This document shows, piece after piece, positions 51,632 through 60,424 of a stretch of 64,000 nt of DNA; within the stretch, counting starts at the first letter, position 1, and every line of letters starts with the position of its first letter. Origin of the DNA: Amycolatopsis sp. (GTDB taxonomy: Bacteria > Actinomycetota > Actinomycetes > Mycobacteriales > Pseudonocardiaceae); NCBI RefSeq assembly GCF_025464955.1, contig NZ_JAODNM010000114.1, positions 1 through 64,000 on the forward strand, read 5' to 3'. The notes under the pieces were generated by a model, which saw only the letters and a program-made list of their open reading frames with translations, was not told the origin of the DNA and did no database searches. The translations under genes were made by a program, and so were the position numbers.

Positions 51632-52501
51632 ATGACTTCGACCGATCGGGTGGCCGCGGCTTCGGGCACGTTCACCCTCGGCGGCGACCTGACCGTCAAC
51701 CGCCTGGGCTACGGCACCATGCAGCTCACCGGCGACGGCGTGTGGGGCGACCCTCGCGACCCGGAGGAGGCTGTTCGCGTGCTGCGGCGCGCGGTGGAGC
51801 TCGGGGTCAACTTCATCGACACCGCGGACGCCTATGGCCCGTTCACCGCGGATCTCCTGCTCAAGAAGGCGCTGCACCCGTACACCGACGACCTCGTCAT
51901 CGCGACGAAGGCCGGCTTCTCCCGCACCGGCCCCGGCCAGTGGGTCCCGATCGGCCGGCCGGAGTACCTCCGCCAGCAGGTCGAGCTCAGTCTGCGCCAC
52001 CTCGGCCTCGAGCGCATCGACCTCCTGCAGCTGCACCGCATCGACCCGAAGGTCCCGGTCGCCGAGCAATTGGGCGAGCTCGCCGCGCTGCAGTCCGAAG
52101 GCAAGATCCGCCACATCGGGCTCAGTGAGGTCTCCATCGACGAAGTCGAAGAGGCAGCCAAGACGGCCACGATCGTGTCGGTGCAGAACCTGTTCAACCT
52201 CGCGAAGCGCGATGCCGAGCCGCTGCTCGACTACGCGGAGGCCAACGGACTCGGGTTCATCCCGTGGTTCCCGCTCGCCACCGGCGCGCTGGCCAAGGCG
52301 GGCGGCCCGCTCGACGCGATCGCCCGCGAGCACGGCGCGACGCCGTCCCAGCTGGCGCTGGCGTGGCTGCTCAAGCGCTCACCGTCGATGCTGCCGATTC
52401 CCGGGACGTCGACCGTCTCACATGTGGAGGACAACATCGCGGCAGGGAAGCTGGAGCTCTCCGACGACGAGTTCGCCGCCCTGAGCAAGGCCACCGAGTA
52501 G
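51632..52501 (+). CDS. Aldo/keto reductase
   Basis: A 289-residue NADPH-dependent (beta/alpha)8 reductase of the AKR13/YajO-like type. Seen: LTVNRLGYGTMQLTGDGVWG, the catalytic set Asp-Tyr in FIDTADAYGP, Lys in VIATKAGF and His in LQLHRID, HIGLSEVS, and a C-terminal PIPGTSTVSHVEDN that binds the cofactor phosphate. GGAGG lies seven bases before ATG. A palindrome sits just upstream and the TetR gene begins at the base after the stop codon, so the pair forms a self-regulated detoxification-type operon. Confidence 0.92.
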   Translation: MTSTDRVAAASGTFTLGGDLTVNRLGYGTMQLTGDGVWGDPRDPEEAVRVLRRAVELGVNFIDTADAYGPFTADLLLKKALHPYTDDLVIATKAGFSRTGPGQWVPIGRPEYLRQQVELSLRHLGLERIDLLQLHRIDPKVPVAEQLGELAALQSEGKIRHIGLSEVSIDEVEEAAKTATIVSVQNLFNLAKRDAEPLLDYAEANGLGFIPWFPLATGALAKAGGPLDAIAREHGATPSQLALAWLLKRSPSMLPIPGTSTVSHVEDNIAAGKLELSDDEFAALSKATE

Positions 52502-53107
52502 GTGTCGCCGTTGGCCGAGGAGCCCACGCATCCGCGCAGTGTCCGGGCGAAGGACTCGGTGCTGTGCGCGACGCGTGAGCTTCTCGACGAAGGCGGGTTG
52601 CCCGCGGCGTCCGTCGACGCGATCAGCGCGCGGTCCGGGGTCAGCAAGGCGACCATCTACAAGCACTGGCCCTGCCGGGCCGCGGTGGCGGCGGAGGCGT
52701 TCGGCCGGCGGATGGCGGACGCGATCCCGTTGCCCGACACCGGAAGCGCACGAGGTGACCTGGCCGAGCAGGTCCGGCGGGTCAGCGCGTTCTACGGCGG
52801 CGACAGCGGCAAGGTCTTCGCCCAGCTGCTCGCCGCGTGTGTGACCGACCCTGCGGGCGCGCCGTACTTCCGCCAGTTCTTCCTTGCCACCAGATGGGAA
52901 GGCATCGCGGAACTGTGGCAGCGTGCCCAGGACCGCGGCGAGGTCGACGCGGGCGTCGGCGCGGGCACGGCGATGGATGTCCTTTTCGGACCGCTGATCT
53001 TCCGGCTCCTGACCGGGCACGCACCGCTGACCGAGGCCGAGGCCGACACCTTGTCTTCGGCCGCCCTGGACGGCCTGCTCAGCTCCGTGCGCGGCGAGAG
53101 CTCGTGA
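52502..53107 (+). CDS. TetR/AcrR family regulator
   Basis: A 201-residue TetR repressor. N-terminal helix-turn-helix: RELLDEGGLPAASVDAISARSGVSKATIYKHWPCRAAV (about residues 24-62); the rest is a TetR_C-like ligand domain (FYGGDSGKVFAQLLAACVTDP, YFRQFFLATRWEGIAELW). GTG start abuts the reductase stop. It probably represses the aldo/keto reductase operon through the palindrome at 51591-51610. The stop lies in the left arm of a hairpin. Confidence 0.88.
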   Translation: MSPLAEEPTHPRSVRAKDSVLCATRELLDEGGLPAASVDAISARSGVSKATIYKHWPCRAAVAAEAFGRRMADAIPLPDTGSARGDLAEQVRRVSAFYGGDSGKVFAQLLAACVTDPAGAPYFRQFFLATRWEGIAELWQRAQDRGEVDAGVGAGTAMDVLFGPLIFRLLTGHAPLTEAEADTLSSAALDGLLSSVRGESS

Positions 53108-53146
53108 GCGTTCCCGCCGGTTCTAAGCGGCCGGAACGCTCACGAG
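53101..53146. terminator. GTTCTAA-family hairpin overlapping the TetR stop codon
   Basis: CTCGTGAGCGTTCC-GCCG and its complement around GTTCTAAG; the TetR TGA is within the left arm. Close relative of 42946-43008. Probably a terminator for the reductase-TetR operon. Confidence 0.75.
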
Positions 53147-53160
53147 CCGATGCGGCGTCG

Positions 53161-53310
53161 CTACTCGTCGACGTCGACCTGGATCCAGCCGGGCTCCCAG
53201 GTCAGGTCGTCGACGGAGTGCCACGGCAGGCCCGTTCGCTCGGCGATGTGAGCGGCCAGCGTCGTCTTGACCGAACCCGTCACCCCGTAGATCAGGATCC
53301 GCTCAGCCAC
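53161..53310 (-). pseudogene. Truncated P-loop nucleotide kinase-like gene
   Basis: A 49-codon frame reads VAERILIYGVTGSVKTTLAAHIAERTGLPWHSVDDLTWEPGW then VDVDE and stop. It matches the N-terminus of actinobacterial adenylate-kinase-like P-loop proteins (usually about 180 residues), ending far too early. The Walker A motif reads GVTGSVKTT where GVTGSGKTT is expected, a Gly-to-Val change at an essential position. So it is both truncated and disabled. Its GTG overlaps the end of the HAD fragment upstream. Confidence 0.65.
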
Positions 53311-53440
53311 GCCAGCTTCGCACCCAGTCGACGAGGCTCGGGTCCAGCAGTGAGCAGCACGGCTCGGTGTCCATCAGCCCGTCGCAGTCGAAGACGACCG
53401 CGCGCGGAGTCCAGTCGTAGAAGTGCGTCGCCCTGCTCAC
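53303..53440 (-). pseudogene. HAD-family phosphatase gene with internal deletion
   Basis: A 45-codon frame contains PRAVVFDCDGLMDTEPC, the N-terminal motif of HAD phosphatases (nucleophile Asp in DxD), joined at once to DPSLVDWVRSWRG and a stop, which looks like the natural C-terminus. Roughly 170-180 residues would be missing between. Its TGA lies within the start region of the P-loop fragment, indicating that the two were once a coupled pair. Confidence 0.55.
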
Positions 53441-53548
53441 CCATCGCGCCTTATCCCGGCGAAGCCGGTGACGTGTCGCACTCTCGGATGATCTCCCTGG
53501 ACAGAGGGTGACGAGCGGCGTACCTGTAAGGAAAGCGTTCGGCAGGAA

Positions 53549-53605
53549 TCAGGAGTGGCTGCATGACCACTGACGACGCGTTCTTCTCAGGAGTGGCTGC
53601 ATGAC
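53549..53605 (+). repeat. 19-base direct repeat duplicating a ribosome site and start codon
   Basis: TCAGGAGTGGCTGCATGAC occurs at 53549-53567 and again at 53587-53605, 38 bases apart. The second copy starts the hydrolase gene. The first ATG opens a 13-codon frame, MTTDDAFFSGVAA, whose TGA overlaps the hydrolase ATG (ATGA), so it could serve as a coupled leader peptide, or be the scar of a duplication/deletion. Confidence 0.75.
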
Positions 53606-54350
53606 TCTGGTATTGGTGCACGGCAATCCCGAAACCGACGCGATCTGGCGTCCGCTGATCACCGAGCTGGGGCGTGACGACGTCGTCTGCCTGTCCCCGC
53701 CGGGGTTCGGCGCGCCCGTTCCGGACGGGTTCGGCGCGACGGTCACCGAATACCGCGACTGGCTGGTCGGCGAGCTGGAGTCGTTCGACGAGCCGGTGCA
53801 CCTGCTCGGGCACGACTGGGGCGGCGGGCACGTGGTCAACGTCGCGATGAGCCGTCCTGACCTGTTGCTCGGCTGGGCGACCGACGTGATCGGCCTGTTC
53901 GACCCGGAGTACGTCTGGCACGACCTCGCCCAGGTGTGGCAGACGCCGGGGGAGGGCGAGACGCAGACCGCGGCGATGATGGGCGGCTCCTCGGCGGACC
54001 GCGCCGAGCGGATGGTCGGGTTGGGCTTTCCGCCGGCTGTCGCCGCCGCGGTAGCGGCCGAACAGGGGGAGCGGATGGGCCGCTCCATCCTCGCGCTGTA
54101 TCGGTCGGCTGCGCAGCCCGTGTTGGCGGAGCTCGGCCGCGGCTTGGAGTCGGCCGCGGCGCGGCCCGGGTTGAGCATCCTCGCGACCGAAGACCACTTC
54201 GTCGGCAGTGACGACATCCGTCACCGGTCCGCTTCCCGCGCGGGCGCCAAGACCGAGGTCCTGGACGGCCTCGGGCACTGGTGGATGCTGCAGGACCCCG
54301 TCCGCGCGGCCGCCGTTATCGACCGGTTCCTCACCGAAACCGCCGATTAG
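53601..54350 (+). CDS. Alpha/beta-fold hydrolase (Asp-nucleophile type)
   Basis: A 249-residue alpha/beta hydrolase. Seen: VLVHGNPETDAIWRPL (HGNP oxyanion turn), nucleophile elbow LLGHDWGGGH with Asp in the nucleophile position, as in haloalkane dehalogenases and epoxide hydrolases, and DGLGHWWMLQDP with the catalytic His. An acid is expected in the LATEDHF region. ATG follows AGGAG seven bases upstream in the second repeat copy. The chemistry (dehalogenation or epoxide hydrolysis) is inferred from the Asp; substrate unknown. Confidence 0.87.
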   Translation: MTLVLVHGNPETDAIWRPLITELGRDDVVCLSPPGFGAPVPDGFGATVTEYRDWLVGELESFDEPVHLLGHDWGGGHVVNVAMSRPDLLLGWATDVIGLFDPEYVWHDLAQVWQTPGEGETQTAAMMGGSSADRAERMVGLGFPPAVAAAVAAEQGERMGRSILALYRSAAQPVLAELGRGLESAAARPGLSILATEDHFVGSDDIRHRSASRAGAKTEVLDGLGHWWMLQDPVRAAAVIDRFLTETAD

Positions 54351-54442
54351 CCGCCACGCGACACTAGCTACGTTGGTCGCTTGCGGGCCCCGGGTTCGGC
54401 GTCGACAATGACCTGTTGACAAGGACGTCTTCAGGGGGTTCG

Positions 54443-56689
54443 GTGCGCACACGCAATTCGGTCAGGCGAGTCCGCAGGTCGGTGCTCGCGGTGGTGGGTG
54501 CGCTGCTGATGGTGGCCGGCGTGACCTCCGGGGTGGCCTCCGCGAGCGGCACGGCGTCGGACTGCTGCGGCGGCGCGGCCTCGTGGGCGACGGGCGACAA
54601 GAGCGCAGTGGGCACTTCGGCGACCACGGCCAGCACGGTGTGGTTCACCGTCGCGGACGGCGTCACCTCCGAGGTGTTCTACCCGCGCGCGGACACCCCC
54701 GAACTGCAGGACATGCAGTACGTCGTCACCGACGGCTCGACCTTCGTCGACCTCGAGCGCGACGCCACGAACCACGTGGTGTCGATGCCGGACGAGAAGG
54801 CGCTCGAATACACGGTCACCAACACCGCCAAGAGCGGGAAGTACCGGATCACCACCAGCTACGTCACCGACCCGAGCCGGGCCGCGCTGCTCACCAGCAC
54901 GCGCTTCCAGTCGCTCGACGGCGGCACGTACAAGTTGTACCTGCTGGCCAACCCGTCCATGGCCGGTGGTGGTGGCAACGACAACGCGTGGTGGGACAGC
55001 GGTTCCGGCGCGCTCATGGCCGGCGGCACGGAGAATCTCTTCGGCACGAACACGACCGTCGACTCGGCGCTGCGCGTGTCGAGCGGGTTCACCGCGCACG
55101 ACAACGGTTACAGCGGCGCGAACAGTGACTGCCTGGTCGACCTGCGGGCGGACAAGGTGCTGACCAACCAGTTCGACACGATCGCCGGCACCGGCAACGT
55201 TGTCCAATGTGGACAGATCGCGGTCGGTGTGGACACGACGTTCACCGTCGCACTCGGTTATGGCGCTACGGCGGCCGCCGCGTCTTCGGCCGCGAGCGGT
55301 TCTCTGTCGGCAGGCTTCGCCGGTGCGGAGACGACCTATCGCACCGGTTGGAACAGCTACCTTGGCGGGTTGAAGCCCGCGCCCGCCAGCGTCGCGAGCG
55401 ACACGCAGCGCCGTCGCGCTTACTACGTCGCGGCGATGGCGCTGCACTCGGCGGAGGACAAGACACACCCCGGCGCGAGCGTCGCGGGCTTCGCCACGCC
55501 TTGGGGCAACTTCACCAACGGGGACAGCCTCAACGACGGCTACCACCGCGTGTGGGGCCGCGACCTCTACCAGCAGGCGACCGGCCTGCTCGCCGCGGGC
55601 GACACCGCGCAGCCGAAGCGGATGGCGCAGTTCCTCTGGAACTCGCAGTGGATCGGCACCCCCACCGCCGGCGACGGCACGACCTATCCCGCCGGATCGT
55701 TCCCGCGGTACAGCCCGGTGAGCGGTGTCGCCGGAGCCAGTGCCCAGTTGCTCGGTTGCTGCGAGCAGCTCGACCAGGACGCCGACGCGATCATGCTCGC
55801 CTGGCAGACCGGACTCACCGACGCCGGCACGTACGCCAAGGTGAAACAGACCGCGAACCACATCGTCAGCGCGGGGCCGGACACCACCGAACGCTGGGAA
55901 GAGCAGTACGGCAAGTCGCCGTCGTCGATCGCGGCAGAGATCGCGGGTCTGGTCGCCGCGGGCGCGATCGCCCGCTCCAACGGCGATACCGCGAGTGCCA
56001 CGACATGGGAGTCCACGGCGGACTCCTGGCGTAACTCGCTGAACGGCTGGACGGTAACGACCTCCGGTTATTGGGGCGGGCACACGTATTACGAGCGGCT
56101 CGACAAGGGCACCAACCCCAACGACACCGGTCAGATCTGCTTCGACGACGGCTGCTACTACGAACACGACGTCGTCGACGCCGGTTTCCTCGACCTGGTC
56201 CGGCTGGGTGTCCGGTCCGCGTCGGACCCGACGATCGCCGCGTCGGTGGGCCCCACGGCTGCCGCCTTCGACGCCAACTCGCCGATGCAGGTGACGCTGC
56301 CCAACGGCGACATCTACTTCCACCGCTACGTGCACGACAGCTACGGCGAGAGCAACGCCGACTGCAGCGGTTGGCCCGCCAACGCGGGTCAGCGATCCGG
56401 GCGGCTCTGGCCGGTGCTTTCCGGTGAGCGCGGCGAGTACGAACTCGCGAACGGCCGTCCGGCCGCGGTCTACCTCAAGTCCATGGCCGACTCGACGAAC
56501 GACGGCTACTTCGTGCCTGAGCAGGTCTGGGATCGCTCGGGCATCGCGTGCTTCGGCCTCGGCAAACCGACCGGCAGCGCGGCGCCGCTGATGTGGGCCG
56601 AGGGCCAGTACCTGCGGCTGGCACAGAACATCGACGCCGGCCAGAACCTGGAGACGCCGTCAGTGGTCAAGGCCCGCTACGGCAGCTGA
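54443..56689 (+). CDS. Secreted GH15 glucoamylase/glucodextranase-type enzyme
   Basis: A 748-residue secreted glycoside hydrolase of family 15. Signal peptide RRVRRSVLAVVGALLMVAGVTSGVASA; an N-terminal beta-sandwich domain N (about 40-290: GAASWATGDKSAVGTSATTASTVWFTVADG, FYPRADTPELQD, typical of glucodextranase); an (alpha/alpha)6 catalytic domain from about 310 with NDGYHRVWGRDLYQQA, the acid-bearing RWEEQYGKSPSSIAAEIAGL (general acid Glu) and the C-terminal GERGEYELANG/PLMWAEGQYLRL (general base Glu). Releases glucose from alpha-glucans outside the cell. Start is GTG at 54443 with AGGGGG upstream; an upstream TTG is less likely. Convergent with the glycosyltransferase gene. Confidence 0.92.
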   Translation: MRTRNSVRRVRRSVLAVVGALLMVAGVTSGVASASGTASDCCGGAASWATGDKSAVGTSATTASTVWFTVADGVTSEVFYPRADTPELQDMQYVVTDGSTFVDLERDATNHVVSMPDEKALEYTVTNTAKSGKYRITTSYVTDPSRAALLTSTRFQSLDGGTYKLYLLANPSMAGGGGNDNAWWDSGSGALMAGGTENLFGTNTTVDSALRVSSGFTAHDNGYSGANSDCLVDLRADKVLTNQFDTIAGTGNVVQCGQIAVGVDTTFTVALGYGATAAAASSAASGSLSAGFAGAETTYRTGWNSYLGGLKPAPASVASDTQRRRAYYVAAMALHSAEDKTHPGASVAGFATPWGNFTNGDSLNDGYHRVWGRDLYQQATGLLAAGDTAQPKRMAQFLWNSQWIGTPTAGDGTTYPAGSFPRYSPVSGVAGASAQLLGCCEQLDQDADAIMLAWQTGLTDAGTYAKVKQTANHIVSAGPDTTERWEEQYGKSPSSIAAEIAGLVAAGAIARSNGDTASATTWESTADSWRNSLNGWTVTTSGYWGGHTYYERLDKGTNPNDTGQICFDDGCYYEHDVVDAGFLDLVRLGVRSASDPTIAASVGPTAAAFDANSPMQVTLPNGDIYFHRYVHDSYGESNADCSGWPANAGQRSGRLWPVLSGERGEYELANGRPAAVYLKSMADSTNDGYFVPEQVWDRSGIACFGLGKPTGSAAPLMWAEGQYLRLAQNIDAGQNLETPSVVKARYGS

Positions 56690-56695
56690 GCGTCC

Positions 56696-56711
56696 AGGAC
56701 TCACGAGTCCT
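56696..56711. terminator. Short palindrome between convergent genes
   Basis: AGGACT-CACG-AGTCCT lies between the glucoamylase stop and the glycosyltransferase stop, overlapping the latter (56710-56712). The ACTCACGAGTCC core is shared with the GTTCTAA-type hairpins. Weak terminator at best. Confidence 0.4.
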
Positions 56712-58128
56712 AGGCCGTGCCACCTCGGCGGAAGTCCTGGATCGCGGCCCACAGGGCCAGTACCAAGCCGGCGAGCATGGCCGTGGACAGGATCCAGAAG
56801 TCGACCACCACGGTGCCCGACGTCGTCCCACCGAAGCCGCCGCCCCCGGGCGGCCGGAGCTGCTGCCCGCCCTGCCCGCCCTGCCCGCCCTGCCCGAACG
56901 GTTGGCCGGTGTCACTGTTGCGCTGGAGCAGGCGCCCCGGATCGACCACGCCGGGCGGTTCTGTAGCGCCGCTTTGGTTCGTGCCCCCGGGGAATCCGCC
57001 TGGCAGGCCACCGCGCGCGCCGCCGGGGAACCGGCCGCCGGGGAAACCGCCGGCTCCGCCTTGCCTCGAGTTCAGCAGGTAGGGCGCATAGGCGCCGAGT
57101 GAAGCGAACTGTTCCAGGATCGGGAATGCCCAGAGGCGTCTGGGCAGGTAGAACGCGGCGATCACGCTCAGCGCGTCGGCGGGGTAGAAGTAGCGTTCGT
57201 GCATCCCGGGCAGGAAGTACGGCACCAGCGTCACCGAAATGGCGGCGACCAGGACGATCCGGGCGGGCGTCAGCTCGGACCGGTACACCACGACCGGCGC
57301 CATCAGGGCGACCAGGATCAGGCCGGTCACCATGATCCCGACGATCTGCAGCACTGACGACGTCGTGCCCGAGCCGAGGTACTGGTAGATGTTCGGAGCG
57401 TTCAGGGTGAGCTGGTCGTAGGTGCCCGACTGGGTGACGTAGACCTTGATCAGGTCGCCGACGTTCGCGCCTGCCAGCAACGCGGGCACCTCCAGCAGCA
57501 GGTAGACGCCCGGGATCAGCAGCAGCCCTTGCCAGGGAATCTTCTTACGCAGCACGAAAAGCAGCAACGCGGGGAAGAAGAAAACCGCCTGCAGCTTGAA
57601 GGCGAACGCGAGTCCGAAGAACACGCACGCCAGCCATGGCCGTTTGCGGAGTACGAAGTAGACACCGCCGAGGCCGAACGCGGAATAGGCGGAATCCACC
57701 TGCCCCCACGCGGCGCTGTTCAGCACCACCGTGGGCAGGTACAGCACGATCGCCCCGGCGAGCAGCGGCCACCACGTGTTCGGGTGCCGCAGCGCGACGA
57801 TCCGATAGGTGAAGAAGGCCAGCACCAGATCGAACAGAATCGAAATCGACTTGATCCCGGCCATCATGGGCACCGGGAGGTAACTCAGGATCGCCAGCAG
57901 ATACAGGTACGGCTGGTTGTAGTTCGAGAAGTTGTACTTGAGCGCCCTGAAGTGCCCGTTGTCCTTGATGAACTGGTACCACAGGCTGACGAACGCGCGA
58001 TAGTCCCCGGACACGTACGAGAAGAACTCCGTGCGCACGGCTAGCCCGCCGAGCACGAGGATCGCCGCGGCGGTCATCAGATAGGCACGGCGGATTTTCG
58101 GCCGCGCCGCCACCTCGGTCTCGATCAT
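56710..58128 (-). CDS. Polytopic membrane glycosyltransferase with Gly/Pro-rich insert
   Basis: A 472-residue integral membrane GT-C type glycosyltransferase (PIG-M/DUF2029-like mannosyltransferase). Seen: a first extracytoplasmic loop FFSYVSGDYRAFVSLWYQFIKDNGHFRALKYNFSNYNQPYLYLLA with the catalytic-type Asp in SGDY, about ten membrane segments, and LPGMHERYFYPADAL. Between the penultimate and last segments (about 375-440) lies an unusual low-complexity insert: GGFPGGRFPGGARGG, then GQGGQGGQGGQQ. Uses a polyprenyl-phosphate sugar, probably for a cell-wall glycan or glycoprotein. ATG at 58128 follows TAGGAGTCCG. Same strand as the two-component genes and the GT39 gene upstream. Confidence 0.85.
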   Translation of the reverse strand: MIETEVAARPKIRRAYLMTAAAILVLGGLAVRTEFFSYVSGDYRAFVSLWYQFIKDNGHFRALKYNFSNYNQPYLYLLAILSYLPVPMMAGIKSISILFDLVLAFFTYRIVALRHPNTWWPLLAGAIVLYLPTVVLNSAAWGQVDSAYSAFGLGGVYFVLRKRPWLACVFFGLAFAFKLQAVFFFPALLLFVLRKKIPWQGLLLIPGVYLLLEVPALLAGANVGDLIKVYVTQSGTYDQLTLNAPNIYQYLGSGTTSSVLQIVGIMVTGLILVALMAPVVVYRSELTPARIVLVAAISVTLVPYFLPGMHERYFYPADALSVIAAFYLPRRLWAFPILEQFASLGAYAPYLLNSRQGGAGGFPGGRFPGGARGGLPGGFPGGTNQSGATEPPGVVDPGRLLQRNSDTGQPFGQGGQGGQGGQQLRPPGGGGFGGTTSGTVVVDFWILSTAMLAGLVLALWAAIQDFRRGGTA

Positions 58129-58141
58129 CGGACTCCTAGCG

Positions 58142-59677
58142 TTAGGCGGGGGCGAGCAGGACGCGGAAAGTCGCCCCACCGCCGGGGGTGGTCAGCAACA
58201 GGACGGAACCGTCGTGGGCGGCGAGGATGGCCGCCACGATGGCGAGCCCGAGCCCGGCGCCGCCGGGTTTGGCCCGCGCTTGGCCGGCGCGGTAGAAGCG
58301 GTCGAAGATGCGCGAAGCGTTGTCCGGCGCGACACCTGGGCCGTTGTCGCTCACCTCGAGCACGACACAGGTTCGTCCGTCAGTGGGCGGGTCGCCCGCT
58401 TTGACGATGACGGGCCATGAATCGATGTCCACGGCCTCGAACCGCACCGAGACCTTGATTTTGGCGTCCGAAGGGGTGTGCACGAGCGCGTTGGTGACGA
58501 GGTTGGCGACGACCTGGCGCAGTCGGTGGACGTCGCCGAGGACCCGGACGGGCACTGACGGCACGGTCCGTGTGCGCGGCCCGGCGAAGCCGATCGTCCG
58601 CGTAGGTTCGTGGGCCTGTGCGTCGTGCACGGCGTCCGAGGCCAGGGCGGCCACGTCGACCTCGGTGAGGTCGAGCATGCGTTCCTGGTCGAGTTTGGCC
58701 AGCAGCAGCAGATCGTCGACCAGCAGGCCCATCTGGATCGCGCCGCTCTCGATTCGGTTCATGATCCGGGGTACGTCCACTTCGGACGATTCGCCGCTTT
58801 TCCGGTACAGCTCGGCGAAACCGCGGATCGAGGTCAGCGGGGTACGCAGTTCGTGGGAGGCGTCGGCGACGAACCGGCGCAACCGATCCTCCGACTGTTC
58901 GCGTTTCTTCAGCGCCGAAGCGACTTGGCCGAGCATCACGTTGAACGCCGCGCCGAGCCTGCCGGTCTCGGTCCGCGGGTCGAGGTCGGGCACCCGGCGG
59001 TCGAAGTCGCCGCCGGCGATCGCCTCTGCGGTGTGCTCGATCCGGGTCAGCGGTCGGAGACCGAGCCGGATCAGCCAGGTCGCGATGAGCCCGAGCAGCA
59101 CCACCAGCACCGAGCCGAAGGCGTATTCGATCGTCTTGAGCCGGTTCGCCGTGGCGATGGCCGAGTTCGCCGATTCCGCCACCGCCACGGTCCCGCTGAC
59201 CGGTTGCGACGGCGTCGGGGCCTGGACCGCGATCCGGACCCGCCAGACGTCCTGGCCGTTCTGGTCGATCACCGTGAACGGCGCGTCGCCGTGTTGCCGC
59301 ACCGACGCGACATCCATCGGCGGCAACGCGGGCAGGCTGGTCTCCCCGCGTGCCTGCCCGATCCGTTCGGTGAGCTGACCGGTGCTGTCGTAGAACAGGA
59401 CGCGGTAGTCGGTCGGCAGCCGGTCCCGGACGTTGATCTGCTGTGGCGGGCGCGGCGGCGGCCGGTCGGGCGCGGACATCATGCTCACCACTCCGTCCAG
59501 CTGGTTGTCGACGCGTTCGGTCAGTGACTGTTTCAATGCCGCGAGGGTGGTGACCCCGAACGTGGTCAGCCCGGCGATCAGGAGCACCAGCAACGCCAGC
59601 GTCAGGCGCGCTCGCAGCGTCCACGGCCGACGGCCGCGAGGTTTGGCACTGGGTTTGTCGCCCGCTGTGGTGCTCAC
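58142..59677 (-). CDS. Sensor histidine kinase (HAMP, HisKA, HATPase)
   Basis: A 511-residue membrane sensor kinase. Two membrane segments (about 20-43 and 190-213) flank an extracytoplasmic domain with Pro-rich RPPPRPP. Then HAMP (about 214-266), dimerisation/phosphotransfer helix with phospho-acceptor His in FVADASHELRTPLTSIRGFAEL, and the ATPase domain with NLVTNALVHTP (N-box), VSDNGPGVAP (G1), FDRFYRAG (F), GGAGLGLAIV (G2). Start is GTG at 59677 overlapping the response regulator stop (GTGA). Paired with the regulator upstream; targets probably include the neighbouring glycosyltransferases, by inference. Confidence 0.94.
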   Translation of the reverse strand: MSTTAGDKPSAKPRGRRPWTLRARLTLALLVLLIAGLTTFGVTTLAALKQSLTERVDNQLDGVVSMMSAPDRPPPRPPQQINVRDRLPTDYRVLFYDSTGQLTERIGQARGETSLPALPPMDVASVRQHGDAPFTVIDQNGQDVWRVRIAVQAPTPSQPVSGTVAVAESANSAIATANRLKTIEYAFGSVLVVLLGLIATWLIRLGLRPLTRIEHTAEAIAGGDFDRRVPDLDPRTETGRLGAAFNVMLGQVASALKKREQSEDRLRRFVADASHELRTPLTSIRGFAELYRKSGESSEVDVPRIMNRIESGAIQMGLLVDDLLLLAKLDQERMLDLTEVDVAALASDAVHDAQAHEPTRTIGFAGPRTRTVPSVPVRVLGDVHRLRQVVANLVTNALVHTPSDAKIKVSVRFEAVDIDSWPVIVKAGDPPTDGRTCVVLEVSDNGPGVAPDNASRIFDRFYRAGQARAKPGGAGLGLAIVAAILAAHDGSVLLLTTPGGGATFRVLLAPA

Positions 59678-60405
59678 TGTGCCGATCGCTGCTCGTCGCC
59701 GGTCCTCGGCAACCGCAGGCTGTAGCCGACGCCGCGGATCGTGTGGATCAGCGGCGGTCCGGTGGAATCGATCTTCCGCCGCAGGTAGCTGATGTAGGAC
59801 TCGATGACCCGCGTATCTCCGACGAAGTCCGCGTTCCACACCCGGTCGAAGATCTGCGACTTGCTCACCACGCTCCCCGAGTTGACCAGCAGATAACGCA
59901 GCAGGTTGAACTCGGTGGGCGACAACGAGATCGTCCGGCCGCCTCGACGTGCTTCGCGGGCGGCTTCGTCCAGTTCGAGGTCGGCGTACCGCAGCAGTTC
60001 GTCGTCCTCGTCGTGGGACGCGGTCCGGCGCAGGATGGCCCGGATCCGCATCACCACCTCGTCGAGGCTGAACGGCTTGCTGACGTAGTCGTCACCACCG
60101 GCGGTGAGCCCGGCGAGCCGGTCTTCCAGCGCGTCCCGCGCGGACAGGAAGAGCACCGGCACGTCGTTCCCCTCCGCCCGCAGCAGCTGCGCGACGGTGA
60201 AGCCGTCGTAGTCCGGCAGCATCACGTCGAGCACCAGGATGTCGGGCGACACCTTGGCCGCCATGGCGAGCGCGCCGGCCCCGGTGGCCGCCGAGAACAC
60301 GGTGAACCCGCTCAGTTCCAGCGCGGCCGTCAACAGTTCCAGGATGTCGACCTCGTCGTCGACGACCAGAATCGTGGACGGCCGCGCCGCCGGGGAACTT
60401 TTCAT
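59674..60405 (-). CDS. OmpR-family response regulator
   Basis: A 243-residue response regulator. Receiver domain (about 10-125): ILVVDDEVDILELL, phospho-acceptor Asp in PDILVLDVMLPDYDG, FLSARDA, and Lys in GGDDYVSKPFSLDEVV. Winged-helix output domain (about 140-235): SLSPTEFNLLRYLLVNSGSVVSKSQIFDRVWNADFVGDTRVIESYISYLRRKID. ATG at 60405; 19 bases after the stop of the GT39 gene on the same strand, so likely the same transcript. It resembles the MtrA/PrrA-type regulators of actinobacteria. Confidence 0.95.
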   Translation of the reverse strand: MKSSPAARPSTILVVDDEVDILELLTAALELSGFTVFSAATGAGALAMAAKVSPDILVLDVMLPDYDGFTVAQLLRAEGNDVPVLFLSARDALEDRLAGLTAGGDDYVSKPFSLDEVVMRIRAILRRTASHDEDDELLRYADLELDEAAREARRGGRTISLSPTEFNLLRYLLVNSGSVVSKSQIFDRVWNADFVGDTRVIESYISYLRRKIDSTGPPLIHTIRGVGYSLRLPRTGDEQRSAQ

Positions 60406-60424
60406 ACCGAGAGCTTGCACTCCT

